A DNA stretch of 64,000 bases from Diploptera punctata (GCA_030220185.1 JASPKZ010004567.1:310001-374000); one strand, 5' to 3'; counted from the first letter of the stretch, positions 20,856 through 31,791 are shown. The notes: generated by a model from the letters alone, not told the origin. A program made the numbers and translations.

Positions 20856-20925
20856 GTCTTGATCTGGATATGAATCCTATGCCGTTGGTTATCCCTATAT
20901 CATAGAGGTAGACCTCGTAACGCAC
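20856..20925 (-). mobile_element. SINE B, tail iii copy, degraded head
   Basis: AACTTGTCTTGATCTGGATA then GAATCC corresponds to the AAACTTGTCCCGACCGGGGATCG part of the SINE B head, resuming after the insertion. Confidence 0.55.
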
Positions 20926-21029
20926 AATGTTAAATCATTTCACTATAGGTTATAAAATGTGATATTTAAACCAGGTTCCCCAAAGAATATTTTATTCAAT
21001 TCCCCAGGTTATCATTTTAACATTTGTGG

Positions 21030-21336
21030 TTTTCACTCCTGGAATTGGCGTATTTGTAACCCACTTATGAGGTTGGGGCGCCTGGAAGGCGGGGTTACGG
21101 CTGCCCCGATGATATGATGATGATAGTGGTGCGTCAGGAGACCCTTAATCTTAAACATAATCTGAAGTGAATATGAATGATTATGATGGCCATATGATAT
21201 TCGGGGACCGTTTGGGCCTTAAAGTTTCCTGACATTTGTCTTACAAGTGATGAAAACCACCGAAAAAAAAACCTCACCCAGAAAACCTTGTCTACCTCGA
21301 GACCACAAAACCTTGTCTACCTCGAGACCACAGCGG
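21030..21336 (-). mobile_element. SINE B, tail ii, with shortened head
   Basis: Tail ii (GTAACCCACTTATGAGG, GGCGCCTGGAAGGCGGGG) and core (TTCGGGGACCGTTTGGGC, CTGACATTTGTCTTAC) are clear. The head has lost its B-box part; AAAACCTTGTCTACCTCGAG is present twice in tandem. Confidence 0.8.
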
Positions 21337-21427
21337 TGGCTGGTTCCCCACATGTAAGTCTCAAGTTCTATGCCGAGAGGCGCAACTCACACGATAAGAT
21401 GTAAACATATGTATTAATGAGAATTCG

Positions 21428-21462
<35 letters not shown>
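21428..21462. repeat. poly(A) run of 35
   Basis: Uninterrupted A tract. It could be a retroposon tail, but no retroposed gene was recognised in front of it. Confidence 0.9.
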
Positions 21463-21464
<2 letters not shown>

Positions 21465-22085
21465 TCACATTGATGATGATTTAAAGTCATAATTTTCATT
21501 TTTAATTCTTCAGTAAAGTGATCACGGGTAAAAATATCGCATCGTTAACATATAGAACACAAACACACTCACTCAGTTTCGTGCGTTATGTTGAAATTAG
21601 CAACATGGCAGTGATGGTTAAAAGAAGGCTTTTCTTTTAAGAATATACTAAAATAGCCAAACCATTTGGCTCAATCTGTAGCGTTCGAGACACGTATTCG
21701 GGAGGGGTGTCTCGGTTGAAACTCAGGTGCCGACAATCCTGAATTCTTTTATAATTTTTCTGAGTTTTGCGGAAAATTCTGAATTGTAATTTCATTAGTA
21801 GGACCAGTTTCTTCATCGTCATTTCATAATGACATTAAATCTAAGTTAATTTCTTCGGGTAGGGGGAAACGAAAAACACACATTTAAAAATTCACAGCAC
21901 GTCAAATATAAATAGATAGAGATCCTGGAGGGAATATTATCTTAGATTTTAATCTTCTATAAATGAGAATAGAATAAGAAATACGTAACATTTTTACATT
22001 GACGTAATGTCTTTAGATATAATAAATATATCTACAGATCACTTGAAAGTGTGCGTTTCAAATTTTAAAAACATTAAAGTAAGTC
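21463..22085. other. no gene recognised
   Basis: Unclassified AT-rich stretch. Confidence 0.4.
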
Positions 22086-22087
22086 CC

Positions 22088-22290
22088 TGATATATCAGTC
22101 GTCCTCAACTAAAATAGATTTCTGTCTAAAAAAACTTTCAATTAGTTACAACCATGTAAGCTTTTCAGATCATGTTCCCAAATGACATGCCGAAGATAGA
22201 ACATGTCCTGGAAGTTTTATATGATTTGTACTGACTGACGAAGTTTTTTAAACAGAAATCCATTTTAGTTGAGGCGACTGATATCAGGTA
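22088..22290. repeat. inverted repeat, PLE terminal-like
   Basis: Left arm CTGATATATCAGTCGTCCTC through GATTTCTGTCTAAAAAAACT; the right arm is its complement ending CGACTGATATCAGG. In the loop, GGGAACATGATCTGAAAAG and CCGAAGATAGAACATGTCC have the form of degenerate hammerhead stem II plus GAAA. CCTCAACTAAAAT near the arm end resembles the ends at 57213 and 23831. Confidence 0.5.
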
Positions 22291-22579
22291 TATATTTTAA
22301 AATTTTACTACATAACCTCAACTGTAATTTACAGTGAATTGTAGAAGTGTTGATTTCAAATGTTGTTTTTATGATAAATATCCTCTCTTTGACAACCAAT
22401 ACCGGCGTGCTAGTAAACAACTCAGCAAGGTGTATGTACACGTTTTAAAGTCTGAGGGAAAGGATCACTGACTAATAAAATGGTACCTATGGCCTGGCTG
22501 AATCAACCTGTAGGTGTACACCCGTCGACAAAAAAAAATGAGTCATCTCTTGAACGCACATTTCTTCTAAGTCATACTC

Positions 22580-22646
22580 GGCACAGCGCTGGGTTCAAAC
22601 TAGGAAACTAGTCATAATTGTGCAGTCCCTGAGCTACTGTGTTATG
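22580..22646 (-). pseudogene. tRNA-like sequence
   Basis: Minus strand: ACACAGTAGCTCAGGGACTG has a clear A box; a degenerate B box (AGTTTGAACCC) and an acceptor pairing CACAG/CTGTG follow. Confidence 0.45.
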
Positions 22647-22672
22647 TGGCATGAACTGAAGACTCTCCTACG

Positions 22673-22752
22673 TGTCCCGATAGCTCAGCGGTAAAGCTCG
22701 CGGTCACTGGTTCTGTTAATGAAGATCGCAGGTTCGCGTCTTCGATTACGCA
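22673..22752 (+). pseudogene. tRNA-like sequence followed by T run
   Basis: GATAGCTCAGCGGTAAAGC is a strong A box and CAGGTTCGCGTC a B-box-like segment. A run of nine T follows directly, a Pol III terminator. The stems pair imperfectly. Confidence 0.5.
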
Positions 22753-23093
22753 GTTTTTTTTTCGTGATATTTGTATTAAAACGTTATATGAATTAAATAC
22801 ATTTTATTTCGACATTTGAATTAGTTAATCTATACTTTTTAAGTTCATAATTTTTTTTATACCTTTGAGGTTATAATGTAACGAACCTGTATCTATGTAA
22901 CGGAATCTTTGAACACGATTTTCATCCACTTAAAAACATTGGATCGACTTGAAACTTGTACACTTATAAAGGACCCATGCCAATACAATAATTTCATAAT
23001 TTTTTTTCTAAAATCCTGGCCAGAATCATCGGAAAATCAAGAAAATAAAAACCCGTGTAATAGGTTGCGGACTTATCGACTTTTTAGTCAATC

Positions 23094-23183
23094 GTTCTAA
23101 GAGCTCAGTTAGTAGAGCTATGGACTGTAGTGGTATATAATTTCAGCAGTCAATAGGTCGCTGGTTCAAATCCGGGCCGGAGT
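23094..23183 (+). pseudogene. tRNA-Tyr(GUA)-like sequence with an intron
   Basis: AGCTCAGTTAGTAGAGC (D arm), then ATGGA-CTGTAG with anticodon GTA, about 18 extra bases, TCAAT, AGGTC, and GCTGGTTCAAATCCGG (T arm). An intron after base 37 is what eukaryotic tRNA-Tyr genes have. The acceptor pairs poorly and the anticodon stem has a mismatch, so it is probably a pseudogene. A T12 run follows. Confidence 0.6.
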
Positions 23184-23337
23184 TTTTTTTTTTTTAAAAT
23201 ATTAAGCAATTAAATTTTCATGGGATTCCGGTTTATGACATCAATTAAACTAAAAATAAAAAAAATAATAATAATAGTTTAAAAATCTGAAACAACACGC
23301 TTTATTAGATAACCAAACTAAAAAATAAACAAATAAA

Positions 23338-23808
23338 TAATAGTTTAAAAAACTAGAACAACACGCTTTATTAGAAAACCGAACTAAAAAATAAAAAAAT
23401 AAATTTAATTTCCAACACGCTTGGGGAAAAAATTAAAGTGGTCAACAAAAAAATCATCTCTAACTCATCTAGAATAAAACTAGAGTTATCTACAAAAAAA
23501 AATACCATCAAAATCGTTGGGTGCTTTTTATGGTTTTTACGTTTTCTTCTTAGAGATTTTACTTTTACCAATATCTGTTTATTATCAAATATAAGTATTA
23601 ATTGATATAGAGCACCCCACGCTTTTGAGATTAAAATTATTGCTTTTGTAGATAACTCCAGTTTTATTCTACATGTGTTGGAGATTATTTTTTTGTTGAC
23701 CACTTTTATTTTATCCCAAGCGTTTTGGAAAATAACATTATTTTTCATTTTTTAGTTGGGTTTTCTAATAAAGCGTGTTGTTTTAGTTTGTTTAAACTAC
23801 TATTTATT
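23338..23808. repeat. ~470-bp foldback inside the TIR element
   Basis: Arms of about 190-200 bp: AACAACACGCTTTATTAGAA near 23353 pairs with TTCTAATAAAGCGTGTTG near 23763, and GTGGTCAACAAAAAAATCATC near 23430 with its complement near 23690. The outer 66 bp of the left arm are tandemly doubled (from about 23277). Confidence 0.8.
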
Positions 23809-23873
23809 TTTACCTTGTATACCACCGTCTTCCTCAACTATCTAAAATTTTCGTTGATTTCACTCTAGGCCTT

Positions 23874-24125
23874 TCTTCTGGAGTCGTTGTAGTAGTATTG
23901 AATTAACTGTATGTCTAATAGAAGGTTTTGCTTATTAGGCACATTTTCGTTGAGAATGTTTGTATTCTTGGCCTTCTTGATAATTTCGATTTCTTGTAAA
24001 ATGTTAATTTTGTGTCTGTTGTTTTCTATGTGTATAATTTACATTGTATTATCGATATTGTTGAAACTGTGGCCGCTTTCTGAAATATGTTTAGCGAAAT
24101 TTGATTTCATTGTTAAAGGAGAATG
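23874..24125 (-). pseudogene. Penelope-like element C-terminal (GIY-YIG) fragment
   Basis: Minus-strand frame: KSNFAKHISESGHSFNNIDN, TM, stop, IIHIENNRHKINILQEIEII, KKAKNTNILNEN, then LLLDIQLIQYYYND, ending in a stop at 23874. This is the conserved end of the GIY-YIG endonuclease domain and C-terminus of Penelope-like retroelements (FAKH, H, ILHxxxKxxxINxLEExEI pattern). One in-frame TAA. TTGAGGAAGACGGTGG follows on the minus strand, as at the ends of the inverted repeats near 57213. Confidence 0.7.
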
Positions 24126-24142
24126 CAAATCAAATTTCGCTG

Positions 24143-24329
24143 TTCACCAGGTTGAATCCAATCGAAAATGTATGGGCTAAGATGAAAATAGAGATGAACT
24201 CTAATTGGCCAGCAGATGCATGAAAAACGAAAGATGGCTTATGGGCACAAATTCAAGACGCCTGGGATGCTCTAGCAGATCGTCCACGTGCCTGTAGAAA
24301 TTTTTTGCATCAATGCCCCGCAGATTGAG
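24143..24329 (+). pseudogene. Tc1-like transposase C-terminal remnant
   Basis: Translation TRLNPIENVWAKMKIEMNS, a stop, then DGLWAQIQDAWDALADRP and NFLHQCPAD before a stop. NPIENVW carries the catalytic E of the DD34E triad, and the rest is the usual Tc1 tail. The part before E is missing and replaced by PLE sequence. It fits the TIRs at 22519 and 24627. Confidence 0.8.
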
Positions 24330-24549
24330 GGCGGCAATAGATACAGAGAATTCATACACCCGATATTGATTTTGTTTTTGTTAAAGTTTTTCATTTTAGA
24401 AGATATTATTTCCTTTCTTCATTTAATTATTAGAAGGTTTTCATTTATGTGTTTGTGTGTGCATTAAAGCCATAAAACTCAACTATAAAATTAAATATGA
24501 AACTATATTACAGGCTAAATGCTATCCTAACATTCAGTAAAAAAAAAAA

Positions 24550-24594
24550 GTAGAACGGGAATCGAACCCGTCAGGTTACGATCGGTTGATAGAA
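24550..24594 (-). pseudogene. tRNA-like 3' half followed by T run
   Basis: Minus strand: GACGGGTTCGATTCCCGTTC is a perfect T arm with B box, followed by a run of T. No A box precedes it before the TIR. Confidence 0.5.
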
Positions 24595-24863
24595 TCAAGA
24601 GATGACTCATTTTTTTGTCAAAGGGTATAATGGAATGGTTAGTTAGGTCGTTAGGGGTACGCGTATCACTAATTTAAAATCACTGAACATCTTTTATTAG
24701 TAAGTTACGTAATATAATGGCCTTGTATGTTTATCTGCTGGTTTTTTGTTTGTCTTGTAATCAGAAGAAAATTTTGATAAAAGATAGTAACTTTATTGAT
24801 AATGCAAATACCTCAGCAGTTGTCGCTTTAACATTAATTCAGTTGTAAAGTTGAACGTCAGCC

Positions 24864-24974
24864 ATGCCAAGGTCTGGGTATGTTTACAATTATCCTAAAA
24901 GAAAATATGTGCCGGACTCACCGACGTTTTCTAGACAATGGGCGTCAGATTCTGAGGCAGACGATGTATTTCTG
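24864..24974 (+). CDS. candidate 5' coding exon, unknown protein
   Basis: An ATG in fair context (GCCATGC) opens 37 codons, beginning MPRSGYVYNYPKRKYVPDSP and ending SDSEADDVFL, that run exactly into CTG|GTGAGT, a consensus splice donor in phase 0. Base composition is richer in CpG than the surroundings. No downstream exon was identified, and I do not recognise the protein. It could also be the first exon of a transposon gene, since an R2 copy lies just beyond on the other strand. Only a candidate. Confidence 0.3.
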
Positions 24975-25134
24975 GTGAGTGTCAACAGAGTACATTAAAA
25001 CACTGAAACGCATAGTAGTTAAGAAAACAGTATATTTTGCATTTATATACGTAAAAGGGAAAACTGTTAATGTTTCTTGCATTATTATTACTTTTTTATT
25101 GTGATAATGTTGCGCTAATAGTTATTTATTTACT

Positions 25135-25635
25135 ATTATAACAATTAGTGACGCTTTAGTTCCTAGTTACTAAGGCAACCAAATGTATGCTTTATATTCT
25201 AACAAAACACGCTATCAAAACATGAAATACAGGTTCAAAAAACACACCTGTCCTTGAATTTCGTATATTTATGTAAATAAATTTTCCTTAACTTTTCTGG
25301 TAGTATATATTAATAGTTGCATCTTGGACTGCTTTTAAATGTTTTCCTGATGAATCGTGAAAACACCACCGCTCATTTCTACTTTAAATTCACATCTGAA
25401 ATTAACACCCACAATTGCAAAATATAACAACGTTTGTTGATTTTTTTCAAAGCCCAAATTACTCTTTCTCTAATCATCTTGTTTCCGCAATAAATGCATC
25501 TAATTAAATATAACTATTCGATTACAAAATTAGGATTAGTAACTCCCTTCGGTCTTGTTCTAACTTGAGCATCTCGTTACTAAACCCCTGCTGCTTTTGT
25601 AACTAGTCATCTAAATAACTATTGTTAAACAATGT
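25135..25635 (-). mobile_element. repeat R2, copy 2, shorter form
   Basis: On the minus strand AGTTATTTAGATGACTAGTT and TTTAGTAACGAGATGCTC start it, and GCGTGTTTTGTTAGAATATA, TTAGTAACTAGGAACTAAAG and GCGTCAC end it, matching 17218-17300 and 18190-18595. The segment corresponding to 17400-18100 is absent. Confidence 0.75.
25250..25480 (-). pseudogene. tyrosine-recombinase N-terminal fragment, inverted copy
   Basis: Same sequence as 18343-18470 with frameshifts: AVQDATI-like, then LPEKLRKIYLHKYTKFK. Confidence 0.5.
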
Positions 25636-25639
25636 TATA

Positions 25640-25770
25640 ATGATCTTCTTCTTCCTGTCATGTATTAGGCCTGGTGGACTATAACGATATCATGCCATCT
25701 TTTAAGTGGTTTTCCAAAATATCTTTTTCCTCTGGGATGGTATCATTTAAAAACTCACGAGAGATGAGAA
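25640..25770 (-). pseudogene. LINE-alpha 3' end scrap
   Basis: Minus strand reads GKRYFGKPLKRWHDIV, then an end like that at 1577 and a GAAGAAG tail. Confidence 0.6.
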
Positions 25771-25894
25771 TTCGATCCATGCGTTAAAGTTGTTGCTCCA
25801 AAAATTCCTACATTGAGGTTTATGTGGCCCATAACAGAAGAGATTTGAAGTTCATATAGCCTGACCGAATTTCTCTTTTTTTCATGTTCATTTT

Positions 25895-26592
25895 TATTAA
25901 GGGTGAAATTTCTATGTTCTACATTTTTTAAGCTACATACTTACTTGATTGTACACACATTCATGCCATAATAGGTAATATTATACTGAAGTTTCGTCCT
26001 TCTAGGCTTAAATGTTTAGTTATTAAAGAAAATCTATTTAAAAATTTGCATATTAAAATTTTTAATCAGTCCCATACGTTTTTAGTAAAATTTTTGAACT
26101 TTTTTTCTACACGACCACTGACTTATTTAGAACAACACTATGCATTAATATATCATTATAATAAAGGAAGAAAATATATATACATCCTCTGCATTTGAGA
26201 ATTTATTTTTTTGTAAATTACTACAAATATTTTATTTTTATTTTAAAAAATGATCAATGTTGTTTCAAAATCCATGCATAGAACTGTTAGCCATAGTGTG
26301 TGGGATAGGCCTATGCAGTGAAAATTTCGTGCTTCTATCATTAAATTTGTCAATGCTATTTTGATTTGAATGTACTGAAATGCAATGAAAATAAAAGTGT
26401 GGAAAAGCCAATTTGAAAGTTTTCATGCAGTTAAATTGAAAATGTAGCATACATGCCCTTCTACAGTCATTAGGGAGACTTACAAGAGCCATAGGACACT
26501 GAAACTTCACTAACATATTTTAATACAAAAAACAAAAACAAAAATGCTAAATTTGACCGAAAATGTCGAAAATTTCACCCATTACCTCCCTT
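25895..26592. repeat. candidate TIR element flanked by TTAA
   Basis: Left TTAAGGGTGAAATTTCTATG and the complement of the right end TTAAGGGAGGTAATGGGTGA share the outer bases and GGGTGAAATTT, with a gap. The TTAA ends suggest a piggyBac-type target, but the pairing is short. No coding content recognised. Confidence 0.35.
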
Positions 26593-27235
26593 AACTTAAT
26601 TTCATCAACTGTGATTTCTGCTTATATATATTTTTCCATATATTCCGAGCTTCCCTTTCAATGTCACTATTGTGTCAAATATTTTTATTTTTATTATCTA
26701 GGGCTCATTGAAGTATTTTATGATTAAGTTCTTACAAAATAATTGGCAAATGAAACATTATTGTACCGGTTCTGCCATGTTAAAACGGACATCATTTTCA
26801 CAAATTTATTAATAAACATGATAAACGTAATTATAATTTAAAAATAAACAAGCAAGAATAATCTATAGAAATTATATGGATATAAATAATAATTTCATAT
26901 CACAGAAGTACAAGGCTAATTGAAAATAAATAATTTCACGCCAGAAAATATTTTATAGTTGTGATTCAATTTATAATTAATTTTATCAATTGGTAGTAGT
27001 GATTGAATCAATCTTCATTAATTCCATTATTATACTGCCTGACAACACATTCATAATTGATTAATAATTTGTTAGCACTTATTTTCGTTATTATTTTCAT
27101 TCCTATGCTATCTTGAAATAGTCATAATTTCAACATTACCGTAAGGCCTTGTTTGACGTGCTAGTAAGTCAGTTATCCTGCATTCGGATTTACCAACTTA
27201 ATCTGTCCACTCATTTTTACTCATTGTCAACGTCT
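26593..27235. other. no gene recognised
   Basis: Unclassified AT-rich stretch. Confidence 0.4.
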
Positions 27236-27735
27236 ACCAATATCACAGCCTTACTAATTAACTCACTGACTCTATCGAGTCCGGGCGGATGTAAGCTATC
27301 TCTATCCTGAGCTAAAATGTTTTCCAATCATCCCCTGTATAATCTACTTCCCTCAAATCATGGATGTTATTCTCTCACCTCATTCTTGGTCTACCAAATG
27401 GGCGTTTACCCTCTGGTTTTCCTATCAGAAGCTTCCATGCATTTCTTTCATCCCCCATATGCGCCACATGTCCTGCCCATCGCAGTCAACGAGACTTAAC
27501 TGATCTATTATATCTGGCTTCCTATACTTATCATGTTGCTCACTGTTATGTACTTTTCTCCATTCACATGTCTAAAATTTTCCTAAGAACTTTATTCTCA
27601 AATACTCGTAATCTTCTTTCCTCCCTTAAAGTAAAAGTCTATGTTTCGCATCCATATAATATAACTGGGAGAATAACTGTTTTATATATTTTCAGTTTAA
27701 CGTTTGGGACGTCAAGGTTCACATAGGCTCAATAT
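27236..27735 (-). pseudogene. LINE-beta C-terminal fragment
   Basis: Complement of the coding region for VILPVILYGCET-like, FENKVLRKIL-like and LRWAGHVAHM-like blocks, closely similar to 54125-54700 by nucleotide sequence (for example CTTCCCTCAAATCATGG, TTCTTGGTCTACCAAATGGG). Frames are broken. The minus-strand 3' end lies near 27240 (GTGAGTTAATTAG). Confidence 0.75.
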
Positions 27736-29149
27736 CACAGCCTTACACTTTTAATATTTTAATTATTACAATTATAGAATGTAATATTTATTTGTTGAAT
27801 TATACCACTTCAGTTCTGTAATTGCATCTTTTATATTGGTATTATGAACGATAAAAAAACAGTCATTTAACACTGTAAAAGGGCAGTTTTTTCACTTCTG
27901 CACGGTTATCATTATTCCTGTGGACCCCACCAGTAATTCAATTTGATTGTTTGATTGTTTGTCTCTATTGTATAACAATAATGCAGTGGCATATGTTTCT
28001 CATCTCACGAAACGTGTATTCAGGATTCAACGATTTTCAAAACTAGATATTTGTAAGCTCCAACTTTTATGATTGTTGTACTCATTCGGATGTACTTTCT
28101 TTAAGATTGTTACCTCATGCGGAACCTATTTTTTTTTCCTTCTATCAACCATCAGGCCCCTAGCGTTTGTAACATAATATAACATATACACTATCTCTCA
28201 AAAAATAGCAAGCACTCTTGTTTTAAGGGTATTACAGATTCTCGGAAATAAAAAAAGGACTAAATTACGCCTAGTATTTCCAAACTTTTCGTACATCCAG
28301 AGAAATTACCACCCTCGTATCGCAATGTTACTCATTCTGAATATATTTCATAGGTATCAATTCCTGAATACCTGCGTTATATATGCAAACACTTGTTTAT
28401 TAAAATAATTAAATTCGACATAATATGAAATACCTCTTTTACGTTACAGCTATTGTAAATATTTTACGAATTTCAGTCTCGGCTAGGTTTGATCCGTAAA
28501 TATCTCAAATTTATCCACAATATATTAAATTTAATTCTTATAACGTAAAAAAATTGTAATTTTGTACATACTTTATTATAAATCATAATGATTTAAATGA
28601 TTTGTATATTTTTGTGTAACTTGTTTATAACTTGGAGCCGTAAAGGAATAAGTCAAAAGAAAATTATAATTTTCCTCTATAAAATTATCTCACAGTTCAT
28701 GTATATCACACACACTCCAGGTTGAAAATTCAAACAAAAATTATACTGATCATCGCATTGATAACATGATTGCCTTTAACGCAGCAGGTTTGATTCCCGA
28801 TTGGGTTGACTTTCCTGATTGAGATGCTTAAATTTTTTCACAACTCAACACCAAAACCCAGGAAATTTGAGCGTAATCTTCCCTAAAAAATCGCCGGCCT
28901 CATAATTATCAGTTTTATTATTACAATCTAAATACAGGCAGTAGAGTCATCTACTTCAAAACAATAGAAACCAAAGACCGTGAGTTGAGAGTTGACCCGA
29001 GATTTTCAGTTATGAGATTTCCGACGGATTTAAAGACGTTGGCGCGATAGGCCTATTTTATGGAAAATGGATAGAGAACACCTCTCACTAAAGTTAAAGT
29101 GCCCGTTCATCTCACCTGTTGTCGTGGCACTGAAATATACTTCGATCGA
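27736..29149. other. no gene; one SINE-like B box
   Basis: AT-rich. Near 28780-28810 AGCAGGTTTGATTCCCGATT resembles a tRNA T arm, but no head could be delimited. Confidence 0.4.
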
Positions 29150-29390
29150 TATTCTAGGTGTCTCTAGAATGTTGGTGATGGCATTTGTTCCATATTTGCC
29201 TCTGTCCAAAGTTAGCGGGTTCAATCCCGAGCTAGGGTAACGGATACTTTTCAGGTTATAAAGGTCTTGAGTATGGCTTTCTTTGGAAGGGAAATGAATC
29301 GTGGTTCTCGTGTCGATTTTGAGCTTGTAAGAGAACCTCCGGCCTGAAATAAGAAGCCTCTGAACAAAATCTTATGGCTCTTTCCCGGGC
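29150..29390 (+). mobile_element. SINE D
   Basis: tRNA-like 3' arm (AGCGGGTTCAATCCCG) followed by a body with GATTTTGAGCTTGTAAGAG, AACCTCCGGCCTGAAATAAG and AAGCCTCTG, which matches the minus-strand body at 49440-49600. Confidence 0.55.
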
Positions 29391-29600
29391 AGATATAAAT
29401 TGCGACATTAATTACCTTCGCTGTTAAAGAGTGTCCTATCTCTCTCTCTCTAGGATCAGAGAGAATCCCCAGTTGAACAGACCAGATAACTACTGTAATA
29501 ACGTTAGAAAACTCGCGTTATGACAATTTTAGTTGACGTGTCTACAAGTAACAATACATACAAATGTTAGTGATAAAATGTGTCCAACAAATGTTTAATT

Positions 29601-30186
29601 GACTATTTAACTAATACCCCAAATAGTAGCCAATGGCCAATCACGTTTCAATGAATTTTGTTTTACAACCAATGACAGTCGTGTTTCTTCTCGCTATTTA
29701 TCGATTTATCTTTATCAGCTCCTGCTTTTGTGATAAAGAAAGCTCCTCTTTTTAACATTCTGAACGGGCCAGAGCATTATTTTTCTCCAACAAATACATT
29801 GAATATATCAAATAATGAACAGATTCCATGATTTTACTAAGTTGTTTACTAAAAATTAAATTAATAACTTTTAATGTTGATTATAATATACAGTTTGATG
29901 TGTTTTATCATTTCTCCACTAGGGTGAATTCTTACAATATTATTCTATTTGGCAATAAATAAATATGATCAAGTTGCAATGAATGTACATAACCTCACAT
30001 TTCTGACATCCCCATTTACATTAAATATATAAATATTTTTAAATGCCGGTAATTTTATTTAAATAATGACTTGAGCAAACAGATTAATTTTATTCGTTAA
30101 ATAGTTCTAACAAATGCCACTCTTGATTTCCAAATCCTCTAGGTAAATTGGAAATCACTTGTGGCATTAATTGTGATAATTTGACA
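29601..30186 (+). repeat. interspersed repeat R1, copy 3
   Basis: Aligns along its length with 19073-19690. The terminal hairpin is shortened (30114-30167) but its arms ATGCCAC/GTGGCAT and GATTTCCAAAT/ATTGGAAATC still pair. Confidence 0.8.
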
Positions 30187-30683
30187 ACACTGTTAGCGTT
30201 TATAATTTTTGGCTTTAAAAGTGTTCCTACGTAGGGTCTATAGACTCTTTGAAATTTTGTATCTACACGAATTCATATACACTTGTCATATTGTAACGAA
30301 ATGTTTATACATTTGACAAATCATGACAAATATAACCTACCGGAACATCAATGATACTATGTTAAATTAAAATATACAGTGACTACTGGATTTTATTTTC
30401 GTGGGTTTTAACCCTGATTCTGGTTTAGATCAGCGCTTGACGTTTTCGTGAACGGAGTCTGCTGCTGTCGCACGCTATAGCCTGTATTTCTCTTTTTATC
30501 TCTGTTTCTGCCTTGTCTATCCTTCAAAGTTAGTAAACAAAAAGAATACTGTAATTTTAATAGCAACTCTAGCGGATCCATTTCACCGGGAGAGACGAGT
30601 GCTGACCCCAGACCCCCTTGTTACCAGTGCCGTAGAGAATGCCATGTACAGCTCTGTAGTTGATGATAATATCGATATTATAA

Positions 30684-30747
<64 letters not shown>

Positions 30748-31329
30748 AACCATACCAATTTTATAATATTAATACATTTTTTGTCACCCGTGAATATACT
30801 TCGTAGTTTTTTCATTTACATTTTTGTCTATTAGATCGTAAATCTTGCTCGATTTCCCACTCCATTATTTCTTGAATACTTCTTTAAGTTCATGGGGAGA
30901 TTGTCTTCCTTACGTCTTCCTTCCTGAATAACAATAATAAAGAAAATGTTCCTCTAGTTTTAAATTGGCCTGGTTTTCGTGACATACAGCCGTTTACAGT
31001 CGTTTGAATCCGTCTCGTTTAATTAAAAAAAAATGTACTTTATAACCGAGATTATCCGAGTATTGCATGACTAAATTTAATTTGGAATTTCAAGGCGCGC
31101 GGAACGTGTGTAGCGACTATTTCCGATCTTATGTAACAACTTTATTCCGAATTTGATTAGAGACTACAAGAATGTTCACAGAAAATTAAGCGCATAATAA
31201 CGTTTATCAAACAGCTGCTTATAAATAACTCCATGTTGATATTAATCATATATATTTGTTCATGTTTCTACTAGCAACGAGTGAGGTTCTGTTCTCAATT
31301 TTCGCTGGTCAACCAGTGAGCAAAAAATT
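30187..31329. other. no gene recognised; (ATT)n at 30686-30747
   Basis: Unclassified apart from about 20 ATT units. Confidence 0.5.
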
Positions 31330-31463
31330 TAACCAGTTACTTAAATTGGCAAAGCACTCATTTCTCGTGTCGGTTATTTGAATGTTGCGGACCGCACTGA
31401 AAACGATATCATACATAATTATTGTTATTGGGTCATTTTCTCCTGTTTTATTAATACGTATAT
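31330..31463 (+). repeat. repeat R4, copy 1, left part
   Basis: AAATTGGCAAAGCACTCATT, GGTTATTTGAATGTTGCGG and TTTTCTCCTGTTTTATTAA match 43350-43505. The remainder resumes near 32770, so the SINE/SINE/LINE block 31465-32768 interrupts it. Confidence 0.65.
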
Positions 31464-31469
31464 ATATCC

Positions 31470-31791
31470 ACCGCTGTGGTCTCGAGGTAGCGTGCTGCCT
31501 TGTCACTCAGCGGGCCCGGGTTCGATTCCCGATCGGGACAAGCCTCCTGGGTGAGATTTCTTTCTGGGTTTTTCCTCGCCTGTAACACAAATGTCAGGAA
31601 GCTTAGGGCCCAACGGTCCCCGAAAATCATCTGGCCATCATCATCATCATCATCCTTATCATTATCATCACCATCCTTCACCGGTGTGGAAAGCAACGGG
31701 AAGCTACCACACCTATAATTCCCTAGTAAAGCTGCAAACAATAGCATGGAAATGCTATGATTGTAGGGAAAGACCTGCCCTCGGGCAGAAT

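Larger units (their letters stand above)
22519..24627. mobile_element. ~2.1-kb TIR element (Tc1-like shell) packed with tRNA-like modules
   Basis: The left end (CACCCGTCGACAAAAAAAAA then TGAGTCATCTCTTGA) and the complement of the right end (TACCCTTTGACAAAAAAA then TGAGTCATCTCTTGA) pair over about 35 bp, and TA flanks both (22517-22518, 24628-24629). Inside are tRNA-like sequences at about 22580, 22673, 23094 and 24550, a foldback (23338-23808), a PLE C-terminus (23874-24125) and a Tc1 transposase C-terminus (24143-24329). The size fits a Tc1 element expanded by later insertions. Confidence 0.65.

Noticed and set aside
21428..21462. Poly(A) as the tail of a processed pseudogene
   Set aside because: The sequence in front is SINE B and unclassified DNA; no retroposed coding sequence was recognised.
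23371..23748. 125-residue minus-strand open frame
   Set aside because: It lies across both arms of the foldback element and is made of AT-rich low-complexity residues.
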